A DNA stretch of 64,000 nucleotides, taken from NCBI GenBank assembly GCA_051294375.1, contig CM119263.1, forward strand, positions 1,554,535 through 1,618,534. The letters run 5' to 3'. Source of the DNA: Paraspadella gotoi (taxonomy: Eukaryota > Chaetognatha). Positions 43,587 to 54,065 of this stretch are shown one piece after another; the stretch's first letter is position 1, and every line of letters begins with the position of its first letter. The notes under the pieces were generated by a model, which saw nothing but the letters and a program-made list of their open reading frames with translations, ran no database searches and had not been told where the DNA came from. Both the position numbers and the translations under genes were made by a program.

Positions 43587-43652
43587 GTCGCCATGGCAAC
43601 CGGTCTCGGAGTGTTTTGCGCTATAGCAACGCGTCCTATTCGCCATGGCAAC
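43587..43652. promoter_or_regulatory. Triple RFX X-box-like cluster
   Basis: GTCGCCATGGCAAC (43587..43600), TGCGCTATAGCAAC (43617..43630) and TTCGCCATGGCAAC (43639..43652) share CGCYATRGCAAC. The first differs from the palindromic RFX consensus GTTGCCATGGCAAC at one base. About 90 bases downstream is GAGAG|GTGAGTG (43744/43745), a strong donor, so a short 5' UTR exon may lie between. Confidence 0.5.
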
Positions 43653-43799
43653 GCTCGATTCTCAATCACCAACGTCGACTCTTGTTTTGGTCATGAATCT
43701 CTGACCCTTTTGTGAGAGGGAGCATCCGAGGTCCAGGGGGAGAGGTGAGTGAAATCTGTGGGTGAGGTGGATTGTGTGTTGGTGAGAGTGACGGGCTGG

Positions 43800-44340
43800 G
43801 TGAGAGGTTCGAGTGACGTGAACGGCTCACTGTGGGACGACGAAACAGCCGACAACGACAACGACAACGACAACGAAAACGACGACGATTCGACGACAAA
43901 TCGCGTTCGTCAAATTAAAAAAAAAAAAACCGAAAGAAAAAAAAGGGAAAAAAAAGAAAATTCGCAATTGTCACTCGTCATTGGTTCCCATTAATATTTC
44001 TTGTTCAGCAGCGCAGGTGTGCAGGTGTGCAGGTGTGTAGGTTTGCTTTCTATACTTTCTCCAAAATCCAAACCGTTTAAGTGTGCAAGCCTCACTTATT
44101 ACTTCCCCCTCTTTTTCTCTTCCCTATCACTCTCTCTTTCTCTCTCCCCCTCTTCTTAGAAAGTCAAGGCCCTTTTTCCCTTCCTCCTCCTCCTCCTCCT
44201 CCTCCTCCTCCTTTCGCCTTTTTACGTCAGATCGATTCTCTTTCTCATTCAACCGATAGAGAAATTTACGCCATCCGATTTTCCAAAGCCGAGTTCCTCC
44301 CTGCCGCCCCCCCATGACAAACGCCAACTTTAGAGTAGAG
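43800..44340. other. Unique DNA with (GACAAC)n and (TCC)n
   Basis: GACAAC run at 43850..43890, four AGGTGTG words at 44015..44042, and TCC run 44183..44212. No supported gene. Confidence 0.5.
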
Positions 44341-45355
44341 CAAAACTTTGTCAATGGGGTGGGTTAGAAGTTTTATTTGGGAACCTTCCCAAATGAAACT
44401 TTATACAATTCTGAGAAAACTTTCAATGGACCAAAATTTTCTAAAATGGCAAGAAGCACTAGTAATTATTTTTTTAATATTTATTTATATATTTAAATTT
44501 TTTTTAAAATTTTGTATTTTTAAAAGCAGATTCAGAGAGCTTATAAAAAAGTTTTCTACACAAAGTATAATTCTTTTTCAATATTTTAATGATAAGTGGG
44601 TTAAATTGGGAAAAACCTAAAAATATTATCCTCATCATCATCCGATAATTTTAGTAGATTTTGCTAGTTTTCAGTAATAAAACATCAAAATTTTAAAAAG
44701 TTGTAATTACATTTTTGGCTTAACTTGTTGAGCTCTATCAGAATCAATTAAAAAACATAAAATATCGAGAAAAAATTTTTTTTACATTATATAGCAAAAT
44801 AAGAATTCTTATTGGCGAATTACTCATGGTTTGGAACATTTTTGCAAAAAAAATATCTTAACACAATAACTAATACCAATAATGGATTCGTTTAAAACTG
44901 TTCTCACTAAAATTTGAATTTGGTCGGCTATCGCGATTTAGAGGGTCTCTTTCCTTGTTTTACTATATTTAACTAAATTTAAAGAAATTCTATAAAGTAA
45001 AATATATTCTTAATAAATGTTATATCTATTTCATAGTTTTACTTGATATATTTGTATTAGTATAATCGGGAGAGAGATTATAGAGTTCTCTTCTAGAAAT
45101 AGAAGGGAACATCTACACAATACGAGTTATAGCAGATATTAGCATAACTAGCCAACATTACCAACGATATCCACTATGCCCTCATAGAAAGGATCACACT
45201 AGCCTTACCATTGAGCCGTCCATCACTCCGGGCCCAAACCACTCCTCATCGCCCTGACCCTCTTAATCAACACCCCATCCCTTCGAGTTGCTTCCACTCC
45301 ATCTCCGCCTTTAAAAGCAGAAGAAAATTGGGGGAAAGTTGAGAGAAACTGCGGG
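44341..45355. other. AT-rich intergenic DNA, nothing recognised
   Basis: About 1 kb. No supported gene or shared repeat. Confidence 0.65.
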
Positions 45356-45446
45356 GAGAGAGAGAGAGAGAGGGAGAGAGAGAGAGAGAAGAGAGAGAGA
45401 AGAGAGGATGAGAGAGAGAGAGAGAGAGAGAGGAGAGAGTAGAGAG
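45356..45446. repeat. (GA)n microsatellite
   Basis: Interrupted GA run. Confidence 0.95.
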
Positions 45447-46115
45447 ATATTGTTAATGATTTGGAGAGTGGAAGGAAGAGAAGGAACTACAAAAAGTCGG
45501 TAGATAAGGTCCAGCTCAGAGGTTAGTTATATTTTCCAGTTCGTTTAAGAATAAGATTTAACCAATGAGTAACCTATCCGATCCAAAACACCATACAATA
45601 TCATACCATCCCGTTACTCTACCATAATACCATACCATACCAAACCAAAGTACATAAAAATTTCTCGCGATCTTTTTCACCAAGTAAATTTTCTCAGGAA
45701 CGTGACTGGTCGAGGAATGAGACGAATACTTATATCTGGGCGTGACAGCCGTGACACCATAAGTGACAGTCGTGGGAGGGTGGGGAGCGGTGGGCGTGGC
45801 TCCATGACCCCGAGCTAAGGAACCAAATTTCCGGTGACCAACTTTTCCCCTCGAATCTTCGTCTGTTTCCTTTTATTCTTTTTTCTTCTCCAACGAAAAG
45901 ATTATTTGTTCTCGTCGTCGTCGGTAAATCAAATCTATTGGCTTTTGTCGGTCTGGCACTTGTCGGCTTGTTTCGTCGGCCGGTTGGATCTCGATTGACT
46001 TCTCAGTGAAGCCGATTTTTACTTTCAGTCGCTTGGGATCGAGTTTTTAGGCTTTTTTTTTGGGGGGGGGGGTCAGAACATAAAAATGACGATTCAGTTC
46101 GTTTGTTTATATAAA
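45447..46115. other. Unique DNA, nothing recognised
   Basis: CCATA-type degenerate repeat at 45590..45640, a KLF/EGR-like GTGGGCGTGGC at 45791, and adjacent T and G homopolymers near 46050..46072. No supported gene. Confidence 0.5.
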
Positions 46116-46117
46116 AG

Positions 46118-46205
46118 CTTTAAGCCACTATATCCACTCCTATATGACAAGGCATGTCACTTATTAAATGAATAGATACTTTTTATATTAATTAAACGAA
46201 TTTTA
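46118..46205 (+). repeat. SINE-like element B, diverged tail copy
   Basis: CTTTAAGCCAC...GTCACTTATTAAATGAATAGATACTTTTTATATTAATT matches the end of element B with substitutions. Confidence 0.55.
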
Positions 46206-46319
46206 AAGTAAACAGTAACAATAAAAAAGAAAGAATAGAAAAGCAATCATCGAAGTCTATAAAAAAAAGCATCTGGAAAAACAACAACAACAACAACGAC
46301 GACGAATGTAGAAACGTTC

Positions 46320-47056
46320 AGTGATATCGATTTCACGCGAACTCGCCCGACGAAATCCGATGTGAATGTCTTTTCTCACGAGTTTCACATTTTGGCGAAG
46401 AAATTTTCGTTTCACAAAAAGCTCGAATTCACCCTTTCACTCTTCTTATGTTCACCTCTTTAAACTTGGGATCCTTTTCTCCTCGGAATTCCAATTTCAC
46501 CATTTTCTCTTTTCACTGCTTGAGATCCAGATTGTGATTCGAAACTTTGTGATGATTCATCTTGTTATTTGCATTCGTCTCCCTGCGTTCGATTGTCTTA
46601 CTTCTCACGTTTAGAAACAGATGATCTTTTAATTTCTCAGAAAAAAAAAGTTATTCTATAAATGTTTTTACAATGTCTACATTCATATTTTGTTATATAT
46701 TTATTTATATTTCAAATCTCTTTCAACTTTTTCCCGACTTCTTCACTCTTTATTCAAATGTCATTACATTCTTCTTCACCTTTCTTAGCATATCACATAT
46801 TATCACATATTATCTTTTCTTTTCTGAAGTCTCAACATCTCTGCACTTTTGTCGAATCTACTCAACTATACTTTCTCTAGACTCTTCTAAACTCACAAGT
46901 CTTAATTAATCTTGACTTTTTTCAACCTCTCTTCTCTTCTATTTAAACCCCACTATCCTCTTTTTTATCTCAACTTCTCTCAACCTATCTCTTCTTCCTT
47001 GTCAAAGATCGAGATTCCAATTTCCAACGAGCAACGATTTTCGAGAAAATGAAATT
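46320..47056. other. AT-rich DNA with TTTCAC-type words, no gene
   Basis: T/C-rich with irregular TTTCAC and TCTCAAC repeats. Open frames are hydrophobic and T-driven. No gene supported. Confidence 0.55.
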
Positions 47057-47096
47057 TTGATGCCAAAATTTTTGCGAAGAAAAATCGAGAAAAATT

Positions 47097-47575
47097 TAAA
47101 CGACGACGACGAAGACGACGAAGACGACGACGAAGACGACGACGACGACGACGAAGACGACACCGTTAAAGACGACGATGAAAACGACGAAATGTGGATG
47201 ATAACGACGACTACGAAGATGATGATGATAATGACAACAAAATGTGGACAACAACGATGACAATGACAAAATATGGATGATGACAATGACAACAACAAAA
47301 TGTGGGTGATAACGATGACAATGACGAGAACAACAACGACAATGACGACGACCAAGACACCGATAAAGACGACGATAATGTCGATCAAATGTGGATGACG
47401 ACAATGAGAACGAAGAAATGTGGATGATGACGACGTCGATGACCAATACACCGATAAAGACGACAATGACAACGACGAAATGTTTACAACGACGATGACA
47501 ACGACGAAAAGTGGACGATAACGATGACAACGACGAAGACGACGACGATCATGACGACGATGATAAAGATCGCTG
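47097..47575. repeat. Degenerate GAC/GAT minisatellite with AAATGTGGATGA motif
   Basis: GACGAC/GATGAC/GACAAC words with AAATGTGGAtGA recurring at least six times at irregular spacing, plus a longer repeated phrase ACACCGATAAAGACGACRAT (near 47365 and 47450). Both strands are open in long frames (Asp-rich one way, Val/Ile/Ser/His-rich the other), consistent with repeat origin. Confidence 0.85.
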
Positions 47576-47589
47576 ACTTAGAATCTTCA

Positions 47590-47609
47590 AGGTCAAAGGT
47601 CAGAGGTCA
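47590..47609 (+). promoter_or_regulatory. Three AGGTCA half sites in DR1 spacing
   Basis: AGGTCA at 47590, 47597 and 47604, each separated by exactly one base, giving two overlapping perfect DR1 elements. A partial fourth half site (AGGTCG) follows at 47614. Confidence 0.5.
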
Positions 47610-47619
47610 AGGGAGGTCG

Positions 47620-48425
47620 TTCGATGGATGAATATTGATCCACGAGAGAAGAAGAAAAGATGATTCCGTTTTGATTAGGAAAAAGAAACATATCTCGGTT
47701 ATATATTCGCATTTGCATAATGTAGCGCAGAGATAATCTCGCCGCAGTAAAGACGCGACGCACGCATCGCACGCTTAAAATATTCTACGCGTGTGAAATT
47801 ATCTTCACGATGATTGTCGATATTAAGCACACGCATTTTCACGGTGCTTGTTCAATCCGGATGCGCACAACTCTTATTCTAGGTGTACGCATCTGTCGGC
47901 TCCTCCATTACAGGTGCACGCAGAAACCCAGATGCAGAATCACCGAAGTCAAAAATCCCCGAGTGGCGGAAAAGACGAATGTCGAGATTTTTGGGTCAAA
48001 GAATAAAAAGGAAAAGGGAGGAAAAAGGAAAGAAAAAAGGAAAAGAAAAAATGGAGGAAAGGAAAGAGAATTATGGCGATATAAAGAAAGGAATGGACGG
48101 AGGAAGAGATGAATGGGATCGAGGAAAAAAGGGAGGGGAGGAAAGGGAGGGAGGAAGGAAAATATGAAATTAAGTGGAGGGTAGGAAGAGAATTAAAGGA
48201 AAGAGGATGGAATGATAAGAGAGATGATATTAAGAAATGAAAGTCAGGGTTCTCCGATTATGAATTAGAGCTTCTTCTCTTCAGAGAATAATATCGAGAG
48301 GGGGGGGGGCTTTTGATAACAAATATTTGCTCATGCGGGGGGGGGGAGAGAAGACGGAAGAGAGGCGCGACGAGAAATCAGGAGAGATGGAGAGAATGAA
48401 TGAAGGAAAGAAGAGAAAAAAGAAA
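47620..48425. other. Unique DNA, weak candidate frame
   Basis: An octamer-like ATTTGCAT lies at 47711. A frame from ATG at 47810 reads MIVDIKHTHFHGACSIRMRT and then turns Lys/Glu-rich in A/G-rich DNA. I do not accept it as a gene. Poly(G) runs lie at 48300..48309 and 48337..48345. Confidence 0.4.
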
Positions 48426-48481
<56 letters not shown>

Positions 48482-48482
48482 G
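48426..48482. repeat. (GAAA)n microsatellite
   Basis: About 14 GAAA units. Confidence 0.96.
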
Positions 48483-49575
48483 AAAAGAATGTAAGGAAAA
48501 GAGGGGTAGATTTTAGGCGATAAAGATATTTTTAAAAATGTCTTTATCAACTGATTACAGAATTATTATATCAATACAACTTTTTTTTACTAATGAGAAA
48601 ATCTCGTAGATTTAGGATCTTTGACATTTTCGCCTTTTGCGGAAACGAGTGTTAAAGTAGGAAGGTCGTAATCGAGATGAGAGAAACCGAATCGATGTGA
48701 AAAAAGAAAATGTGAGGTAATGAGATGAGTGAAAGAAGGAAGGGGATGAGAATCACGGAGATGAATGTGAACCACGCTGTGAGGGGCGGGGGCGGAGGCT
48801 GTGAGGGGGCGGGGGCCGGAGGAGAGGGGAATTTGGAAATAGGAGGCGATAAAAAAAGTTGAAAGGAGAAAAGATAAGATGCGTTAAATTGCGTCACGGC
48901 AAACGTAAAATCGGAAACGAACAAATAGGAAAAGATTCGGGATTGACTTATAACAAATAAAAGCGCTTTTAGTCAGAGTATGGTCAAAGAATGACAAAAG
49001 ATATTAGTAACAAAAGATGATGACGAAAAAATTCATAGTTAAAAGAATAATGGGATATAAAGGAGAAAAGATGACAAGAAAACATCACAAACTATGCCAA
49101 AAAGAAGACACGAAATCAGAAAAAGGATAAAGAATGGATAAAAAGATGACAACGGAAATCACTTAGTGACCAAAGACGAATAAAAAGAGACACGCAATCG
49201 GAATGATGACAAAGGATGGAGAAAAGATGACAAAAGAAGCCACTGGAGAAAAAAAAAGAATAAAAACAAAAAAAGAGAAGTAATGGAAATAAAGAGAAAA
49301 AAAAGACGAAATAAATTGAGCAGACGTCGTTCGTCGCCAAAATCAGAATCTTTTGATCTTCGACGAAGAAAAAAAGAAAAAAGAAAAAAGAAAAAGAAAA
49401 AAGGATTAAGATAAGAGGATTTGGAGGAGAATTGGGGAAATAAGCGATGGACGAAAAATCAAGACCAAAAACAAAAGGCTTGACAATGTGTAAATAATAA
49501 ACAAACTCTTTAACAAAAACGTAAACATCATATAAGCGTTTTTAATCGTAATGTGATGTATCTCATGGAATTTAT
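48483..49575. other. A-rich intergenic DNA with loose GATGACAAAAG repeats
   Basis: Words such as AAAAGATGACAA recur irregularly at 48990..49250, suggesting an old minisatellite. No supported gene. Confidence 0.6.
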
Positions 49576-49578
49576 ATA

Positions 49579-49805
49579 GATACAATTGAAACATTCTTTG
49601 AAACATTAAACGACTTCATTAATGGGGAAGTCATGTACTTTGAGAGTGAATAAACGAGACTGTGAGAGAGTCTTGATAAAAATCTTACGGGGTCTTGCTT
49701 TCTTATTTTATTGTAAGAGTGATGGAGGCCGTAAACCAGGTCAAGAGTTAGGGGCAAGATAGCTTAATTATTAAATGAATGTATAATATTCACATTGTCG
49801 TACCA
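49579..49805 (+). repeat. SINE-like element B copy
   Basis: Begins ACAATTGAAACATTCTTTGA, body with GGAAGTCATGTACTTTGAGA and GTGATGGAGGCCGTAAACCA, tail AATTATTAAATGAATGTATA. The first ~55 bases are missing. Confidence 0.8.
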
Positions 49806-50067
49806 TATATCATCTTGCTGCTTACACTGGTTAAACAGACTGACAGACGGACGGAGAGAACCGAAAAAGGGTGGAACCGATAAACGGGCTGACAAACAGA
49901 CAAAGAGATGGATCCTCGCAGATCCGCAATACGAGTTTTCCCTTCTCTATTTCTTTCGCTTTCCTTCGTTTGGTCTCTCGCGATTCTTTGCCCTTTTTCC
50001 TTTTCCCATCTTTTTTTGCCACATCTTTCGCCGTCCGTTGCGGTCTGCAACCAAAATCGATCTTAAG

Positions 50068-50220
50068 TTCGTCCTGGCGCTCCGCTACCGCACGCTCAGC
50101 GTCGACGGTGATTCGAACCGTCTGGACTTCTTCCCGGGCGGGTCCTCAATGGTATTGGGGCCCCGGTCACGTGACCGTCAGTGCACAAAAGGCCGGCGCA
50201 GGCGTGGTTGAACACGCACG
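50068..50220 (+). CDS. Candidate exon, unrecognised, GC-rich
   Basis: A pyrimidine-rich tract (49935..50030) precedes the acceptor-like ATCTTAAG (50067). The frame then reads FVLALRYRTLSVDGDSNRLD, FFPGGSSMVLGPRSRDRQCT, KGRRRRG and stops at TGA (50209). A donor such as CAATG|GTATTG near 50151 could end it earlier. GC content and wording are protein-like against AT-rich flanks. A second frame on the same strand, ending RRERTNTD near 50251, is also open, so the frame is not proven. No domain recognised. An extended E-box (50167) lies inside. Confidence 0.3.
50167..50174. promoter_or_regulatory. Extended E-box in a 14-bp palindrome
   Basis: CGGTCACGTGACCG (50164..50177) is perfectly palindromic, directly after GGGGCCCC. 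Confidence 0.4.
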
Positions 50221-50284
50221 TGGCCGTCGCGAGCGGACGAACACAGACTAAGTGGTCATCATTTCTGAGATGGAATCGCTGACC

Positions 50285-50285
<1 letters not shown>

Positions 50286-50337
<52 letters not shown>

Positions 50338-50425
50338 AGAGAGAAGTAGAGAGTAGAGAGAGAGAAGAGAGAAGAGAGAGAGAGAAAGAAGCGAGAGAGA
50401 TAGTGAGACAGAGAGAGAGGGGGGG
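50286..50425. repeat. (GA)n microsatellite
   Basis: Interrupted GA run. Confidence 0.95.
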
Positions 50426-50530
50426 GTCGTTTTGCTGACGGAGAAAATTGTGGAAAGGAGAGAGTGGGAGGACATATGGAGATTAAGAAAAGAGAATGAG
50501 AAGGAACGAGAAGAAATCAGAAGGAAGAAG

Positions 50531-50641
50531 TATATACTATGTTATTATCCTGTAGTAAAGAGGGATTGAGGCCTTAAGCCACTTTCGCCATAAGTCAGGG
50601 TGTCAATATAACTCATTTTTATTAAACTTGGTTTTACCAAT
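50531..50641 (+). repeat. SINE-like element B, truncated copy
   Basis: CTATGTTATTATCCTGTAG...GAGGCCTTAAGCCAC...GTCAGGGTGTCAATATAAC, then ATTTTTATTAAACTTGGTTTTACCAATT. Confidence 0.65.
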
Positions 50642-51830
50642 TAAAAGAGAAAGAAAGAAGAATTTCCCTCAATTTGTCCGAAAAAGCAATTATCGATGAG
50701 TTTCACCACGAAAATGTATTTCGTTTGCACGATTTATAGGTTAGTCATTTGTCAATCAGAGTCTCGGTTTGTTTGAATAAAAAAACTACGAACGACTTTG
50801 TTTTCGGTTGCTAATTTAATGGTTTCTTGCTTTCACATTTCTTCTTTATTTAAGACGCACGCAGGCGTTCCAAAGAGATGCAACCCACATCTGCAAGCAA
50901 GAGGCATAAAAAACTCGCAAAAGAAACCATGCGTCTGATGCAACCAGCTGAGACATCGGCTGCGTTATGAAAACCTTATTTGATTCGGCAAACTATCTCT
51001 CTTCGTACTGCTCTCATCTCCAGTCCTCATCGTCCTGCCTGGCTCTCATGCTCTCCAGTCTCTCTCCTCATCTCTCGTCTCTCTGTCGTGCATGCTTCTC
51101 TCTCCTCTGCTCGTCTTCTTCAATGCGGCGCTGAGCGGAGTAGAAATATAGCTTGAGTCCTGAATTGGCATGTTTAATTTGACTTGCTCTCTCAATCGTA
51201 TCTTTACTTACTTTCTCGCCTCTCTCCTCTTTGTCTCTGCTCGGAAAAGAGAACGTATTCTGACTTTAAATTTGATGCCCTCGCCGGCGAATTCGGCCTG
51301 GAGTTTCCCGTCTCTGGTCTCTCTTCTCTGCTGTGCTCTCTCTCATCTCTCTCTGCTCTCGTCGATCATCTCGTCGTCTCTCTGTCGTCTCTCGTCTCTG
51401 CTCTTCCTCTCATCGCCTCATCTTTTTCATAGCATCTGTTTTTTGTTATGCGCTGTTTACCCGCCACTATTCTTTTTAAAATCCCTTTCAGCGCTCCGTA
51501 CCTCTCAGAGAGAGATGACGATATTAAAACCTAATCTCTCTCTCTCTCTCTCCATCTCGCTCTGCTCTCATCTCTCATCATTTCGTTCTCTCTCATTGCG
51601 GATCTTTCTCTCGTCTCCATGCCATCGTTCTTTGCGGTCTCGTCTCTGCTCGTATCTCCGGTCAGGTCGAGGTATTCTGCTCTCTCGTTCGTCTTTTCCA
51701 TACATCTGCTTGCTCTCTCTCTCTACATCTCTCTCTCTCTCTATCTGCTTCCTCTCATCTCTAAGCTCTCCTCATCTCTCGGCTCTGCTCTCTCTCTCTC
51801 TTCACTGTCCGGCTCGGTGCTTGTGCCATA
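50642..51830. other. Unique DNA then pyrimidine-rich low-complexity DNA
   Basis: 50642..51000 has no gene. 51000..51825 is rich in TCTCTC, CATCTCTC and CTGCTCTC words without a fixed period. Its long Ser/Leu frame is composition-driven. Confidence 0.6.
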
Positions 51831-52029
51831 GCTAACATACTTTGCTGAAATTATTACATTCGGCATATGATTTAGGTGCGAGATTGCAGATCTCTCTCAG
51901 TTGTTTCATCTTTAACGAAAAACAGAAATAAAAATAAATCAAAATAAGAAAAAAATCCCGGGCACGAAAAACAAAGGAGGCAGTGAATCAGACGGAATTG
52001 GTTCCACGCATGCGCAAACACGCAACGAG

Positions 52030-52037
52030 TCACGTGA
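52030..52037. promoter_or_regulatory. Extended E-box TCACGTGATCC
   Basis: AGTCACGTGATCCACTG. Same 11-base word as at 27268 and 32065. Confidence 0.35.
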
Positions 52038-52140
52038 TCCACTGTCCTTGCGTCAGAATTCATTTGCATTCAGGAGGAGAAAAAAACAGGGAAATGAAGA
52101 CTGGGAGTCGGAAGGAAAGAGACGCTGCCCGAGGGATGGA

Positions 52141-52144
<4 letters not shown>

Positions 52145-52180
<36 letters not shown>

Positions 52181-52271
52181 GGATAAAAAAAGTCAAGGAT
52201 GAAAGAAAAAATAAGAAACGTGATCCTCTCTGTGACTCAGATGAAAAAAAAATCAGAGAAAATGAAACAAG

Positions 52272-52302
<31 letters not shown>

Positions 52303-52465
52303 ACATAATAATAAAAACAAAATCAATTTTTAAAGTGAGAAAATTATGTAGGTGGCGAATGAGAAAACCAGAAGATTAAGAAATAGAAGAAGAAGAAGAA
52401 GAAGAAGAAGAAGAAGAAGAAGAAGAAGAAGAAGAAGAAGAAGAAGAAGAAGAAGAAGAAGAAGA
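52145..52465. repeat. (GA)n, (CAA)n and (AAG)n microsatellites
   Basis: GA run 52145..52182, ACAACA run 52270..52305, and AAG run 52385..52465 (27 units), the last directly before element C. Confidence 0.95.
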
Positions 52466-52785
52466 ACGGTAGTTCCAATGTGTCGCGCCGACTCTAACTT
52501 TCTTTTACATGTGTTTTTTAGACACGCACTGCATCGGAATTCCATCTTTTTTTTATTTTTATACAGAAAGATAACGCTAGATTCGAAGTTCGTGAATAGG
52601 ATATACGGTATTTGCACGTTAAAGTTCTTACGTTACTTTACTTTCATACCAAATATAAACTAAATTGATGAAGCATTACCTGAGTTATACATATTTTTAA
52701 TGTCAGTGGGACAGATAGATAGACAAACCGATCGACTGACCGACCGACCGACCAAATACTTCGCGGCTCCGCGACTAAAAATAAG
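52463..52785 (+). repeat. Dispersed element C, copy 2
   Basis: Same head (GAACGGTAGTTC, AATGTGT, CGCGCCG), middle (GACACGCACTGCATCGGAA) and tail (ATTTTTAATGTCAGTGGGAC, GACCGACCGACC, then CTAAAAATA) as 26350..26670. Near the end TCGCGGCTCCGCGA is an almost perfect palindrome. Confidence 0.7.
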
Positions 52786-53072
52786 AGAAGCAAGAGGACA
52801 TTTTTGATCAAAGGTTTCCGCGGGGGCTTTGAGGAAGAAGCCAAAGGATCAACCTTCACGTCGAAGAAAGAAGGAAATTGGTTTTTCGGAAACTATGGGT
52901 TGTTGGGGGAGGGGGGGGGAAGAAGTGGGAGGAGGAGGAGGAGGAGGAGGAGGAAGTGGGAGAGGAATGAGGAGTCGAGGTTTTTCAGACGAAATTAAAG
53001 GCGACGATAAAACCGCGCGAAATTGATGTCGGACGGAAAGATGAGCGTCAAAGAGTGAAGGAAGGTGAAGGA
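52786..53072. other. Unique DNA with (GGA)n
   Basis: GGA/GGG-rich at 52900..52970. No gene accepted. Confidence 0.5.
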
Positions 53073-53170
53073 AGACCGACAAAAGAAGGGAGAGAACCGA
53101 CAAAGGGAGACGGGAGACCGACAAAAGAAGGGAGAGGACCGACAAAGGGAGACGGGAGACCGACAAAAGC
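53073..53170. repeat. Minisatellite, 42-bp unit
   Basis: AGACCGACAAAAG starts at 53073, 53115 and 53157. Each unit also contains the related ACCGACAAAGGGAGA, so the 42-mer is itself two ~21-bp halves. Confidence 0.9.
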
Positions 53171-53920
53171 CGCTGTGGAGATGTAGAAATAAAATGACGG
53201 AAAGGATAAACAATGAAAAGAATGTTAAGAAATAAGGAGAATTTGCATCATTGTAGTTGCTAAAACTATTGAAATATGATATGAGGTATCCAAGATTGAT
53301 AAAAAACTAAAGAGCAAATTGAAATAAATAAAAACAAGAATCATGAAATAATAAAGTGAGGGAAGGCGGAGCAACAAGTTTTCGCAGCAAACAATGTCGG
53401 CATCTGCCTACGATCAATTAATAATTATTGCATTAAATTATATTAATCTAATTAGGATTAATATATCTAATTATATAGATTAATTAATTCAATTAGATTA
53501 ATAGGATTACAATTAATTATTACATCTATAGATTTAATTTATAATTTATATCTCAGCTTTCTGTTGTCATCCATCCGCCATGTCCTTCAAAAATTCGACG
53601 TCATGACAGTTTATAAATGTTTGTTTACATTTTATTCCAAACCAAAACAAAGTGACTATCCCTCGTATCTATCGGAGCCATGGGTCCGGGCCTAAGCCCG
53701 GTCCTGTCTGAGATTTTTTTTTTCGGTTTAAGCTTCGCGTCTCGCTTTTTGCAATCATGCGTGCTTCTGGAAAGTTGATATCTATAGGTACGTTGGAATT
53801 TTCATATATGCGCTTCTAATCGATCAAGAATCTTTTAAAATTTCTCGAGCTTTCATATCAATATTGTATTTCGTTTATGTTTTATTTTACAAAACAAAAA
53901 CGGTTTTAAGCTATAATGTC
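53171..53920. other. AT-rich intergenic DNA
   Basis: 53400..53550 is a dense run of ATTAAT/TAATTA/AGATTAAT words forming many small palindromes. GGTCCGGGCCTAAGCCCGG at 53685 is a short GC hairpin similar to the box-B region of element A. No gene. Confidence 0.55.
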
Positions 53921-54021
53921 GCTCTTCTCTCTCTCTCTCTTTTTTCCGGTTCCGCGTCCACTGCATTCTCTCTAAAAAACGCATGTTCCTTGGCTCTTGC
54001 AGCGTCCTGTCCAGCGTTCTT

Positions 54022-54065
<44 letters not shown>

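Noticed and set aside
47002-47530. Long minus-strand frames rich in Val, His and Ser
   Set aside because: Complement of the GAC/GAT repeat. Both strands are open along the same stretch.
50068-50220. Wnt-like cysteine region in the candidate exon
   Set aside because: A loose similarity of GPRSRDRQC to a Wnt motif. Only one cysteine is present and no other Wnt signature follows.
51170-51835. 221-codon Ser/Leu-rich frame
   Set aside because: Follows CTCTC-type low-complexity DNA; only its first ~30 codons lie in ordinary sequence.
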